From positions 1,509,358 to 1,573,357 of the forward strand of contig NZ_LR698973.1 in NCBI RefSeq assembly GCF_902381825.1: a DNA stretch of 64,000 bases, in the 5' to 3' direction. The translations under genes were made by a program, and so were the position numbers. Positions 1 to 7,781 of this stretch are shown here, one piece after another (within the stretch, counting starts at the first letter, position 1; every line of letters begins with the position of its first letter). The DNA is from Pseudocoprococcus catus (GTDB lineage Bacteria; Bacillota; Clostridia; Lachnospirales; Lachnospiraceae). The notes beneath the pieces were generated by a model. It was given only the letters and a program-made list of their open reading frames with translations. It was not told the origin of the DNA and searched no databases.

Positions 1-778
1 GTATACGCATCTCCACGTCATTGCGGATCAGGTCATTAGCCTCCGTCACTGCATCATACCACCCCTTCATCGGAAGAAGATGTTTCCATGCCTCAGCCGT
101 AAATTCACGATTCATACCCGGTGCAATATTGGCGCCGATCATTGCTGCCTCAATTGGAAATGTTCCGCTGCCACAGAAGGGATCCACCAGAATTCGATCC
201 TTATTCCATGGTGTCAGCATAATCAATGCCGCCGCCAATGTTTCAGACACCGGTGCCTTACCGGTCAATTTTCTATAACCTCTCTTGTGAAGTGATTCAC
301 CTGTAGTATCCAGTGCAAGCGTTACTTCATCCTTCAGGATAAAAACTCTTAACGGATATTCATCTCCGTCTTCTTTGAACCAATCTACTCTGTATGTCAC
401 CTTCAGACGTTCAACGATTGCCTTCTTCACAATTGACTGAATGTCCGAACTGCTGAATAACTGACTCTTGGCTGTTGAAGCCTTTTTGACCCAGAATTTT
501 CCGTTGACCGGGATATAATCTCCCCATGGAATCGCCTTCGTTGCCTCAAAAAGTTCATCAAAAGTCCTTGCTTTAAATCTGCCTACACAGAGCAGAACTC
601 TTTCTGCTGTTCTTAAAAAAATATTCGCCCGTGCAATGGCTTTTTCATCTCCTCTAAAGGTAACTCTGCCATCTGCCACATTGACGATTTCGTATCCCAG
701 TGCCATAATTTCTCTTTTAAGTACGGCTTCCATGCCAAAATGACATGGTACAACATATTCAAATGTATTATTCTCCAT
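1..778 (-). CDS. THUMP-domain SAM-dependent RNA methyltransferase, C-terminus cut by window edge
   Basis: Probable 23S rRNA (guanine-N2) methyltransferase of the YpsC/RlmL type, acting in the cytoplasm. Translating the minus strand from the ATG at 776-778 (preceded by AGAGGAG) gives about 259 uninterrupted residues that run off the left edge. The N-terminal half has the THUMP-type layout. Next comes the segment LHKRGYRKLTGKAPVSETLA, typical of the UPF0020 family just before the Rossmann fold. SAM motif I follows as DPFCGSGTFPIEAAM. The catalytic (N/D)PP(Y/F) motif would lie in the missing part. Family assignment is firm; the exact rRNA target is inferred. Confidence 0.85.
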   Translation of the reverse strand, partial: MENNTFEYVVPCHFGMEAVLKREIMALGYEIVNVADGRVTFRGDEKAIARANIFLRTAERVLLCVGRFKARTFDELFEATKAIPWGDYIPVNGKFWVKKASTAKSQLFSSSDIQSIVKKAIVERLKVTYRVDWFKEDGDEYPLRVFILKDEVTLALDTTGESLHKRGYRKLTGKAPVSETLAAALIMLTPWNKDRILVDPFCGSGTFPIEAAMIGANIAPGMNREFTAEAWKHLLPMKGWYDAVTEANDLIRNDVEMRI

Positions 779-876
779 TATTCTTCTCCTCTGTCCGTTC
801 GGCTTCAATCTTTAGTATATACTTTTTATAAATCTCAGGCAAGACACGCCTTACGTAATTTATTATTTTTGACTTT

Positions 877-1179
877 TTATACAAATAAGCGACCCCTGTA
901 TGATAAAATTCCACCACTTATACTTAAAACATCCAACCCCTGTTCTGACATCCTCCTGCCGGCGAGCATACTGGCTCCGCCATGGCTGCAATAAAGGATA
1001 TATCGCCTGCTTTTGGGAAGTTTTTCTATATAATGATCCAGAAATTCATAGGGAAGATTGAGAGCTCCCTGCATATGACCTTTTCTGTAATCTCTATCAT
1101 TCCGAAGATCAATAACAACATACTCCCAATGATCCATCAGGCTTTCGGCTTCCCTTGCGGAAATTAATTGAAATGCCAT
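877..1179 (-). CDS. single-domain rhodanese-like protein
   Basis: Small sulfurtransferase-type protein of about 100 residues made of one rhodanese domain. Visible marks are VVIDLRNDRDYRKGHMQGALN (the DxR...GHI.GA motif) and the active-site loop YCSHGGASM with the persulfide-forming Cys. Such proteins move sulfane sulfur or detoxify thiols; the partner here is unknown. The start is uncertain: the ATG at 1179 lies 12 nt from an AAGGAG, while a TTG nine bases further upstream lies only 3 nt from it. I prefer the ATG. It sits just upstream of the methyltransferase gene on the same strand. Confidence 0.8.
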   Translation of the reverse strand: MAFQLISAREAESLMDHWEYVVIDLRNDRDYRKGHMQGALNLPYEFLDHYIEKLPKSRRYILYCSHGGASMLAGRRMSEQGLDVLSISGGILSYRGRLFV

Positions 1180-1212
1180 GACTTTCAAATACTCCTTTTA
1201 TTTATATTATAT

Positions 1213-1248
1213 GCGAAAAAACTGCCGCAGTCGAATAGACTGCGGCAG
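1213..1248 (-). terminator. Rho-independent terminator
   Basis: Perfect 11-bp stem (1222-1232 with 1238-1248, CTGCCGCAGTC and its complement) with a 5-nt loop. On the minus strand it is followed by a run of six T. It ends transcription of the small gene at 1271-1501. Confidence 0.85.
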
Positions 1249-1270
1249 CTGTCAAATTATTTTTATTCTT

Positions 1271-1501
1271 CTATCGTTCCCTACTGTTTTTGTATGCGTT
1301 TTTATAAGTGTTCTTCTGTGAATACTCATCTTCCGAATCTTCACTGTTTTTCATGCTATCTACGGTATTTTTGTATGCGCTCTTCGCTGCATTCCCTGCC
1401 TTATCACTTGCGCTGTTTCTGCAGTTTGTACTATTGGTACTATTCGTACTGTTACTGCAGTCGGATATTTTATTATTGTAGCTTGTTTTATTCTTTGCCA
1501 T
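1271..1501 (-). CDS. 76-residue Asn/Ser/Lys-rich low-complexity protein
   Basis: Not recognised. The gene looks real because AAAGGAGG lies 8 nt before the ATG and a strong terminator follows. The protein is hydrophilic and repetitive, with a Ser-Asn-Thr triplet repeat near residues 16-25 and a C-terminal KNTYKNAYKNS repeat, two Cys, and no membrane or signal segment. The composition recalls small spore-core or spore-coat proteins of clostridia, but no diagnostic motif is present and this is only a suggestion. Confidence 0.6.
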   Translation of the reverse strand: MAKNKTSYNNKISDCSNSTNSTNSTNCRNSASDKAGNAAKSAYKNTVDSMKNSEDSEDEYSQKNTYKNAYKNSRER

Positions 1502-1568
1502 ACGATTAACCTCCTTTAATTATGGTACGTCAATAGTATGACCCGGATTTGTTTTTTTTATGTGTTTC

Positions 1569-2120
1569 TCAATATGTTTTTTTTACTCTGATCAGATATC
1601 GCAAATAGCGGTATACTTCATCCTCGCCTTTAACTGCCAGCATTTTGAGCAAGCGTTCCAAAAGCTTACGTGTTTCCGGATGAATTGTAATATACTCTTT
1701 CGTTCTCTTATAGTATCTCCAGGGACTCATCGTTGTATACCTGTCTTTTTCATAAGTTTTGCAGGCAGCTACGCGATCCGCAAACATTTCAGCTACATAT
1801 TTAACCGGCATCTTAATTCCGACAATACCAAGACTGCGATCCTTCGTCACATCCGTCCAATATTCATAATGATGACGGTTTCTGCCCTTATGATGCAGCC
1901 AGGACTCTGAATAGCCCTTTGCTTCCCTCTCTGCAGCATTCGGGCTCTTGTCTCCCTGATAATACAAAACGCCTGTTTTAAATTCCGTTGGGGAATACTT
2001 CGAAAGATCATGTGTCAACCCCTGCCAGTACAAACCCATCTTGAAACATCCCTGCATCACCAGAATTCTATGCGTCGTAATCGTCTTAAAATGATGCCAT
2101 GCCACCAAAAGCTTACTCAT
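1569..2120 (-). CDS. DUF5662 family protein
   Basis: A 183-residue soluble protein of the DUF5662 family, common in Lachnospiraceae and of unknown function. The N-terminal motif GLTHDLSKYSPTEF has conserved His-Asp and Asp residues reminiscent of a metal-binding HD-type helix. A second cluster, HHKGRNRHHYEYW near residues 76-88, is also His-rich, so a metallo-phosphohydrolase-like role is possible but unproved. The start is supported by TAGGAGG 8-9 nt upstream. Confidence 0.7.
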   Translation of the reverse strand: MSKLLVAWHHFKTITTHRILVMQGCFKMGLYWQGLTHDLSKYSPTEFKTGVLYYQGDKSPNAAEREAKGYSESWLHHKGRNRHHYEYWTDVTKDRSLGIVGIKMPVKYVAEMFADRVAACKTYEKDRYTTMSPWRYYKRTKEYITIHPETRKLLERLLKMLAVKGEDEVYRYLRYLIRVKKTY

Positions 2121-2227
2121 ATCTGAAGTACCTCCTAAAAAAATCTATATAACTATGCACAAAACGCATCCAAAATTATTGAAAACCGATAATTTCTATA
2201 TTACGCTCCATCTGATATCAATTATCA

Positions 2228-2340
2228 GTGCGTGAGAGGTTGCTAGGCGCCAGTGACGCCTGTTCGGCAACAACCGAGCCGGAGGCGAGATACGAACCTG
2301 TGATTATCCACGGGTTTGTATCATCCGTCTCGACTGGTAA
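2228..2340. repeat. structured segment starting with a copy of the tRNA-Arg 3' end
   Basis: Bases 2228-2239 (GTGCGTGAGAGG) repeat exactly, in the same orientation, the 3' end of the tRNA-Arg gene at 2386-2397. Downstream lie two imperfect hairpins: GGTTGCTAGGCG with CGCC..CAACAACC, and GATACGAACC..GTG with CCAC..GGTTTGTATC. No gene is seen here. The segment could be a decayed attachment-site scar or a structured RNA remnant downstream of the tRNA array. Confidence 0.4.
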
Positions 2341-2341
2341 C

Positions 2342-2376
2342 AAAAAGAGACAGGACATCTAGTCCTGTCTCTTTTT
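2342..2376. terminator. bidirectional terminator after the tRNA array
   Basis: Perfect 15-bp inverted repeat (2342-2356 with 2362-2376) with a 5-nt loop. It has five A at one end and five T at the other, so it works in both directions. It closes the minus-strand tRNA array. Confidence 0.9.
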
Positions 2377-2384
2377 GTTACTAA

Positions 2385-2458
2385 CGTGCGTGAGAGGATT
2401 CGAACCCCCGACACCTTGGTCCGTAGCCAAGTGCTCTATCCAGCTGAGCTACACACAC
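2385..2458 (-). tRNA. tRNA-Arg (ACG)
   Basis: Cloverleaf on the minus strand with acceptor GTGTGTG/CACGCAC, anticodon loop CTACGGA (ACG) and T-loop GTTCGAAT. The 3' CCA is not encoded. It is the last gene of a six-tRNA minus-strand array. Confidence 0.93.
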
Positions 2459-2473
2459 ATATTTTGTTTTAAA

Positions 2474-2559
2474 TGCCGGCGACCGGAATCGAACCGGTAC
2501 GGACGATTAGGTCCGCAGGATTTTAAGTCCTGTGCGTCTGCCAGTTCCGCCACGCCGGC
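2474..2559 (-). tRNA. tRNA-Leu (TAA)
   Basis: 86-nt class II tRNA with a long variable arm. Acceptor GCCGGCG pairs with CGCCGGC; the anticodon loop carries TAA. Second from the 3' end of the array. Confidence 0.93.
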
Positions 2560-2607
2560 ATTCCTCAATGCCTGCAAAGACATAAATGCAAATTGCTTCA
2601 CATTGAA

Positions 2608-2680
2608 TGGAACCTATAGGGCTCGAACCTATGACCCTCTGCTTGTAAGGCAGATGCTCTCCCAGCTGAGCTAAGATTCC
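2608..2680 (-). tRNA. tRNA-Val (TAC)
   Basis: Minus-strand cloverleaf starting GGAATCT with anticodon loop CTTACAA (TAC) and T-loop GTTCGAGC. Confidence 0.93.
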
Positions 2681-2687
2681 ATATAAA

Positions 2688-2761
2688 CGACCCAGACGGG
2701 ACTCGAACCCGTGACCTCCGCCGTGACAGGGCGGCGCTCTAACCAACTGAGCCACTAGGCC
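2688..2761 (-). tRNA. tRNA-Asp (GTC)
   Basis: Minus-strand cloverleaf starting GGCCTAG with anticodon loop CTGTCAC (GTC) and T-loop GTTCGAGT. Confidence 0.93.
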
Positions 2762-2803
2762 ATGATCGTCATTTGTTGAATCAGAATAAATACCCGGGTA
2801 AAA

Positions 2804-2877
2804 TGGACCTTCAGGGACTCGAACCCGGGACCGACCGGTTATGAGCCGGTTGCTCTAACCAACTGAGCTAAAGGTCC
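2804..2877 (-). tRNA. tRNA with CAT anticodon (elongator Met or Ile2)
   Basis: Minus-strand cloverleaf starting GGACCTT with anticodon loop CTCATAA (CAT). It lacks the C1-A72 mismatch of the initiator, so it is elongator tRNA-Met or lysidine-modified tRNA-Ile2. Sequence alone does not settle this here. Confidence 0.9.
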
Positions 2878-2881
2878 AAAA

Positions 2882-2954
2882 AGCCGATGATCGGACTCGA
2901 ACCGATAACCTGCTGATTACAAATCAGCTGCTCTGCCAATTGAGCCACATCGGC
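2882..2954 (-). tRNA. tRNA-Thr (TGT)
   Basis: Minus-strand cloverleaf starting GCCGATG with anticodon loop TTTGTAA (TGT). First gene of the minus-strand array. Confidence 0.93.
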
Positions 2955-2988
2955 ACGGATGATTCTGATTAAAGTCGATGAATTATTC

Positions 2989-3017
2989 TTGACGAAAAGA
3001 AGATGGCATGATATACT
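2989..3017 (+). promoter_or_regulatory. sigma-A promoter for tRNA-Cys
   Basis: TTGACG (2989-2994), 17-bp spacer, TATACT (3012-3017), about 28 bp before tRNA-Cys. Confidence 0.75.
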
Positions 3018-3045
3018 AATCTAGTCATGTGAATTTAATATTTAT

Positions 3046-3117
3046 GGCGCAGTAGCCAAGTGGTAAGGCAATGGTCTGCAACACCAGTATCCACCGGTTC
3101 AAATCCGGTCTGCGCCT
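3046..3117 (+). tRNA. tRNA-Cys (GCA)
   Basis: Cloverleaf with acceptor GGCGCAG/CTGCGCC, anticodon loop CTGCAAC (GCA) and T-loop GTTCAAAT. It stands alone on the plus strand, divergent from the six-tRNA array, with its own promoter and terminator. Confidence 0.93.
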
Positions 3118-3124
3118 CTTTTAT

Positions 3125-3150
3125 CCAGAAGATTTTCTTCTGGTTTTTTT
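3125..3150 (+). terminator. terminator of tRNA-Cys
   Basis: CCAGAAGA/TCTTCTGG stem with a 3-nt loop followed by seven T. Confidence 0.85.
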
Positions 3151-3236
3151 GTTTGAAATCGGTTTTATCATTACTTGTATAATCCTTCAAAAATCTTTAT
3201 ACTAAAAGTATTAAGAAGGCAGACGGGGAGAATATC

Positions 3237-4130
3237 ATGAACTTAACGCAATTGAACTATTTCAGAGAAGTTGTAGAAAAAGGGAGCTTCACAGGAGCGG
3301 CCAATGCATTATTTATCAGTCAGTCGACATTGAGTAAATCGATTCGTGCGTTGGAGGATGAATATAAAGTTATTTTAATCAATAGGGGAGCGAAGGAATT
3401 TGATGTAACAGAGGAGGGGAAGATCCTCTATGAGTATGCGGTTCGAATCTTGGATTATTATGAACAACAGACAGAAGAGTTGGCAGAGCGACTGAGCCAT
3501 TCGGGCAGCAATTTACGTCTGGGGCTTCCGCCGACAGCGGGTGCTATTTATTTTTATTCTATCATACATAAATTCCAAAAGCTTTATCCGGAAATCAATC
3601 TTCAAATCGAGGAGGTAACATCGAAAGAAATTATTGAAAAAGTAGCCAATGGCCGGATGGATGTGGGCGTTATCATTGAACCTTTTTCAGATAATCGTTT
3701 CGAAAAGCGAAGAATATTTTCTTCAGAAGCTGTTTTGCTGGTATCAAAGCAACATCGCTTGTCAAAGAAGCGCAGTGTTGATTTCAAGGAGATTCGACAG
3801 GAACGTATTTTGATGATCAATTCCAACTACATGTATTATGACCTGGTGAAAGAGAAGTGTCTGGAAGCAGGTTTTATGCCTCGGTTCGCATTTGAAAGCT
3901 ATCAATGGGAATTTATATTTGAAATGGTGGCGAATGATCAGGGCGTGACAATTCTGCCAAAGCCATTAATTGATAAGTTTAATAATGCAAGGGTTCATCA
4001 GGTTCATTTAGAAAATCCGGAATTTGAATGGGCATTGTCTGTGATCCGCCGTAAAGACAAGGCTATGACAACATCGGTGCAATGCCTGTGGAATCTATGT
4101 GGACAAGTGGCAAAGAATGAATTGCATTAG
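3237..4130 (+). CDS. LysR-type transcriptional regulator
   Basis: 297-residue LTTR with an N-terminal winged HTH (residues 1-60, including FTGAANALFISQSTLSKSIRALE) and a periplasmic-binding-like effector domain from about residue 90. The ATG follows GGGGAG by 7 nt. It lies directly upstream of, and co-directional with, the permease/CoA-transferase/hydratase operon, and a terminator-like hairpin separates them, so it probably has its own promoter and controls that operon. The inducer, likely a short-chain carboxylate, is inferred from context only. Confidence 0.88.
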   Translation: MNLTQLNYFREVVEKGSFTGAANALFISQSTLSKSIRALEDEYKVILINRGAKEFDVTEEGKILYEYAVRILDYYEQQTEELAERLSHSGSNLRLGLPPTAGAIYFYSIIHKFQKLYPEINLQIEEVTSKEIIEKVANGRMDVGVIIEPFSDNRFEKRRIFSSEAVLLVSKQHRLSKKRSVDFKEIRQERILMINSNYMYYDLVKEKCLEAGFMPRFAFESYQWEFIFEMVANDQGVTILPKPLIDKFNNARVHQVHLENPEFEWALSVIRRKDKAMTTSVQCLWNLCGQVAKNELH

Positions 4131-4215
4131 GAAAGCATAGAGAAGTCGGCATGAATGAAATGGATTCATAGGATATGTCGAACTTTCATATACAATTATA
4201 TATTATAGGATTTAT

Positions 4216-4258
4216 AGCACCTTTTTGGCATAATTTTTGAGCGATCAAGGTGCTTTTT
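4216..4258 (+). terminator. terminator after LysR gene
   Basis: AGCACCTT (4216-4223) pairs with AAGGTGCT (4247-4254), followed by four T. It lies in the 368-base gap before the permease gene, which otherwise holds only the next promoter. Confidence 0.6.
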
Positions 4259-4394
4259 CGATTCTTTCGTCTATTTATGTTCGTTTTTATGTAGAACGAT
4301 GGAAAAATCTATATCATTAAAAATCAGAGATTGTGTTAAATGAAGGAATATAAAGAATACGCATGATTTTCATATCGGGATGAAGCAAAGCCAT

Positions 4395-4423
4395 TTTTCA
4401 ATGTCAATAGAGTCTGATATAAT
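4395..4423 (+). promoter_or_regulatory. candidate promoter of the permease operon
   Basis: Consensus -10 TATAAT (4418-4423) with a weak -35 TTTTCA (4395-4400) at 17-bp spacing. A weak -35 is what an LTTR-activated promoter would show. The start codon is 75 bp downstream. Confidence 0.5.
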
Positions 4424-4498
4424 CCAGTTACAAGCTTGAATCTGGCCGGAAAAAGAAAAGCGAGTTTTAAATTTATTTTGAAGGGATGGATTGATTAA

Positions 4499-5821
4499 AT
4501 GGAAGCTATTGGCGTAATTGGCATGATCATCGCAATCGTGGCGCTTATCTATTTAACTTTTAAAGGGATGAACGGGTTTGTGGCATCTCTTGCTGCAACT
4601 GTGATTTTGATTGTTACGAGTGGATTGCCATTTTGGGATACAATGGTCAACACATATGCGGCCTCAATGGGAAAAATATTTGGCTCCTATTTATTTATGT
4701 TCTGTGTAGCATCGGCGTATAGTGAATTAATGAAGCAAAGTGGTGCGGCAGAATCGATTGCCAACTTCTTTTTCAGTATCTTTGGGGTGAAGGCATCTTG
4801 TGCAGCCACAGTGATTATTTCTTTCCTGTTGGCCTACAGTGGTATTAATGCTTTTATTATTATCTTTGCGATTTACCCGGTTGCAGTACCGATGTTCCGT
4901 AAAGCGAATATATCCAAAAATCTGATGCCGGCAATTTTCTTATATGGCTCTGTTGTTTTGAATGTCGTAACACCGGGCTCACCGTCTATGCTGTGTATTG
5001 CTTTATCTGAAAAACTGGGTACAAGTACATTCAGTGCACCGATTATGGCAGTGATTATTCTGGTATTGGCTTTTGCCATTGGTATTATTTACTTTACCTG
5101 GTCAGCAAAATCACTGAGAAATAAGGGAGAAGCCTTTGTGGCATCTGAGAGTGATGCAGCTTTGATTGCAGGCAGTACATCCGGTAAAGAATTGCCACCG
5201 TTATATCTGGCGATTTTGCCGTATGTTGTGATCATTGTATTGAAACTGATCCTGGCAAAGAGCATGAGTTCTTCAGATAGTGTATGTACTTCCATTCTGG
5301 CAGGTACAGTTGTTTTAGCTATTACAAACTACAAATATTTAAAGGGCCATATTGTAAAAGACTTTACAGCAGGCTGGCTTTCCAGTATCAATGCCTTGCT
5401 GCTGACAGCAGCTCTGATGGGCTTTGCCTCTGTTGTTAATATTTCCGTTGGTTTCCAGTACTTCATTGATTTTGCAATGACAATGGCTGACAAGATGAAT
5501 CCATATTTGTCTGCAGTTGTTTGCATCAATGTTTTCTCAGGTGTTACGGGTGCATCTCTCAGCGGTACACAGATTTTCTGCAGCACGTTGATGGATCATT
5601 TCCTGGCACTGGGCATCAACAAAGAGGCACTGTATAAGATTCTTTCTGTTGCCTCCATGGGTCTTGATACCTTACCACATTGTCCGACATTCGTTATGAT
5701 GGCGGCAGTATGCGGTGTCACAACAAAAGCTTCTTATAAACATGTTTTAGCAATGACAGTTATTACCCCGATCGCATTAGCGTTGATTGGTGTTATTCTT
5801 GCAACCGTAGGAATTGTGTAA
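4499..5821 (+). CDS. GntP-family organic acid permease
   Basis: 440-residue integral membrane protein with about 12 hydrophobic segments. It matches the GntP/DctM-like proton-coupled symporter superfamily in length and in segments such as YSGINAFIIIFAIYPVAVPMF and VTPGSPSM. It should import a carboxylate across the cytoplasmic membrane. Family members carry gluconate, 3-hydroxybutyrate and other small hydroxy acids. The CoA-transferase and the hydratase downstream, at gaps of 17 and 12 bp, point to an acid that is then activated to a CoA ester, with 3-hydroxybutyrate the best guess. Confidence 0.8.
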   Translation: MEAIGVIGMIIAIVALIYLTFKGMNGFVASLAATVILIVTSGLPFWDTMVNTYAASMGKIFGSYLFMFCVASAYSELMKQSGAAESIANFFFSIFGVKASCAATVIISFLLAYSGINAFIIIFAIYPVAVPMFRKANISKNLMPAIFLYGSVVLNVVTPGSPSMLCIALSEKLGTSTFSAPIMAVIILVLAFAIGIIYFTWSAKSLRNKGEAFVASESDAALIAGSTSGKELPPLYLAILPYVVIIVLKLILAKSMSSSDSVCTSILAGTVVLAITNYKYLKGHIVKDFTAGWLSSINALLLTAALMGFASVVNISVGFQYFIDFAMTMADKMNPYLSAVVCINVFSGVTGASLSGTQIFCSTLMDHFLALGINKEALYKILSVASMGLDTLPHCPTFVMMAAVCGVTTKASYKHVLAMTVITPIALALIGVILATVGIV

Positions 5822-5838
5822 AGCGAGGAGTGAGAGCA

Positions 5839-7173
5839 ATGAATGAATTTGAAAAGATGTATGAAACAAAAAAAATGACAGCAGAACAGGCTTTGAGCCT
5901 GATCAAAGATAATGATTATATGTTTTCTGCTCAGGCGGCAGGGGAACCGGCTGCGATTATGTCAAAGTTGCAGTATTTAAAAGAAACAGGTGTGAAAAAT
6001 ACGACAATTAATACATGTTTGCCATTACAGTATTATGATGCCTTTAAGGATCCTGAAATGAAAGGAGTTATGAACCACAATGGATGGTTTTTTAGTGCCG
6101 GATTGCGTGATGCACATAAGCAAAAATTAGTCAGTGCGATTCCGCAAAGTTCAACATCCATTCTCAGGAAGGTACTTAGCAGACTGGAATATGAAAATCG
6201 TCGTCCGGTTGTGCTGGCGACAGTTTCACCAATGGATGCGCATGGTTATATGACTTTGTCAGTGAGTGCGATTTATGAAAGAGATTTGATTAATGCTGGT
6301 GCGCTGACGATTGTAGAAGTAAATCCGAATTTTCCTCGAACATTTGGTGATACACTGGTACATATTTCAGAGGTGGATGCACTTGTAGAATCTGATAGAC
6401 CGATTCCAACAAGTAAACTGGTGCCTTATACAGATGTAGATGCAGCCATTGGTAAATATGTGGCATCTCTTGTAGAAGATGGATCCACCATTCAGCTTGG
6501 CATTGGTAATATTCCGAATGCAGTGGCAAATGAATTGAAGAAAAAGAAACATTTGGGTATTCATACAGAAATGTTTACGGAGACAATGGTGGATCTGATT
6601 GAATGTGGTGCAGTAGATAATTCCTGCAAGGGCTTATATAATGGATATTCCGTATGCTCATTTACGATGGGAAGCCAGCGTTTATATGATTTTATCAACA
6701 ATAATCCGTCCATTTTGTTTAAGTCATGCACATTTACAAACGATCCATACACAATTGGAAAAAATAACAAGTTTGTTTCTATTAATGCAACACTTGAAAT
6801 GGATTTGATGGGGCAGTGTGCATCGGAAACCGTAGGTTATCATCAGTGGTCTGGTACAGGCGGTCAGTCGGAAACTGTGCAGGGCTCTCAGATGTCAAAG
6901 GGCGGCAAGTCGATTATTGCGATGCATTCAACCTATACGACAAAAGATGCAGATGGCAATGAAGTGCTTCACTCAAAGATTGTGCCATGTCTCCATGAAG
7001 GCGCAGTGGTTACGACTTCCAGAAATGATGTGGATTATGTTGTGACGGAGTATGGTATTGCATGGCTGCGGGGGCTGAATATTTCAGAAAGGGCAGAAGC
7101 TTTGATTAAGATTGCACATCCGGCTTTTAGAGATGAATTGCGTCAGAAAGCAGAAATGTATGATATCTGGTAG
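5839..7173 (+). CDS. acetyl-CoA hydrolase/transferase family CoA-transferase
   Basis: Family I single-chain CoA-transferase of the 4-hydroxybutyrate/butyrate:acetyl-CoA type (444 residues). It would move CoA from acetyl-CoA to an imported carboxylate in the cytoplasm. Key marks are the CoA-binding loop GIGNIPNAV (about 221-229) and the Glu in IHTEMFT (about 244) that forms the glutamyl-CoA thioester. The start is the ATG 8 nt after GAGGAG; a GTG nine bases further upstream lies inside that ribosome binding site and is unlikely. It is the second gene of the permease operon. Confidence 0.86.
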   Translation: MNEFEKMYETKKMTAEQALSLIKDNDYMFSAQAAGEPAAIMSKLQYLKETGVKNTTINTCLPLQYYDAFKDPEMKGVMNHNGWFFSAGLRDAHKQKLVSAIPQSSTSILRKVLSRLEYENRRPVVLATVSPMDAHGYMTLSVSAIYERDLINAGALTIVEVNPNFPRTFGDTLVHISEVDALVESDRPIPTSKLVPYTDVDAAIGKYVASLVEDGSTIQLGIGNIPNAVANELKKKKHLGIHTEMFTETMVDLIECGAVDNSCKGLYNGYSVCSFTMGSQRLYDFINNNPSILFKSCTFTNDPYTIGKNNKFVSINATLEMDLMGQCASETVGYHQWSGTGGQSETVQGSQMSKGGKSIIAMHSTYTTKDADGNEVLHSKIVPCLHEGAVVTTSRNDVDYVVTEYGIAWLRGLNISERAEALIKIAHPAFRDELRQKAEMYDIW

Positions 7174-7185
7174 GAGGAAGACAAA

Positions 7186-7617
7186 ATGCAGGGATATACG
7201 ATCAATCAGTTACAGGTAGGTCAGCAGGCTTCTTTCTCAAAAACGATTTCAGAGTCAGATGTCTATATGTTTGCGGGTGTTACGGGCGATGTTAATCCGG
7301 CACATGTGAACGAGGCTTACGCACAGACAACCGCTTTTAAGACCAGGATTGCCCATGGCATTTTGTCAGCAGGATTGATTTCAGCGGTTCTTGGCACACG
7401 GTTACCTGGGCCTGGAGCAATCTATGCTTCACAGACATTAAAATTTACGGCACCTGTTCGTATTGGGGATACAATTACAGCAACTGCCACAGTGAAGGAA
7501 ATTATTCCGGAGCGCAACAGGGTTGTCATGGAAACGGTATGCCGTAATCAAGAAAATGTGGTGGTGACAACAGGTGAAGCTGTGTTGCTTCCACCAAAAG
7601 AAAGTGTTGATAAATAA
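7186..7617 (+). CDS. MaoC-type (R)-specific enoyl-CoA hydratase
   Basis: 143-residue single hot-dog domain with the hydratase-2 motif FAGVTGDVNPAHVNEAYA near residues 28-45, holding the catalytic Asp and His. It interconverts (R)-3-hydroxyacyl-CoA and trans-2-enoyl-CoA, as PhaJ does. A strong TAGGAGGA ribosome binding site lies 12 bp after the CoA-transferase stop. Together with that enzyme it would turn (R)-3-hydroxybutyrate into crotonyl-CoA, the entry to butyrate formation. The substrate is inferred. Confidence 0.87.
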   Translation: MQGYTINQLQVGQQASFSKTISESDVYMFAGVTGDVNPAHVNEAYAQTTAFKTRIAHGILSAGLISAVLGTRLPGPGAIYASQTLKFTAPVRIGDTITATATVKEIIPERNRVVMETVCRNQENVVVTTGEAVLLPPKESVDK

Positions 7618-7660
7618 ATACATAAGCCATAAGATGATGAATAATTAATTAAACGAACAA

Positions 7661-7697
7661 AAATCTCAGAGAATCTTAAGATTTTCTGAGATTTTTT
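7661..7697 (+). terminator. terminator of the permease operon
   Basis: AAATCTCAGA (7661-7670) pairs with TCTGAGATTT (7685-7694) and runs into six T. Confidence 0.85.
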
Positions 7698-7781
7698 ATG
7701 TTCGATAGATTTTTAAAATCATATGTGGTAAATTAAAAATAAAGTAATAGGAAAAATACGCATTGAAGAGAGGGGATCACT

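Noticed and set aside
2375..2755. Open frames on both strands over the tRNA array
   Set aside because: They are read through tRNA genes, whose cloverleaves explain the sequence fully.
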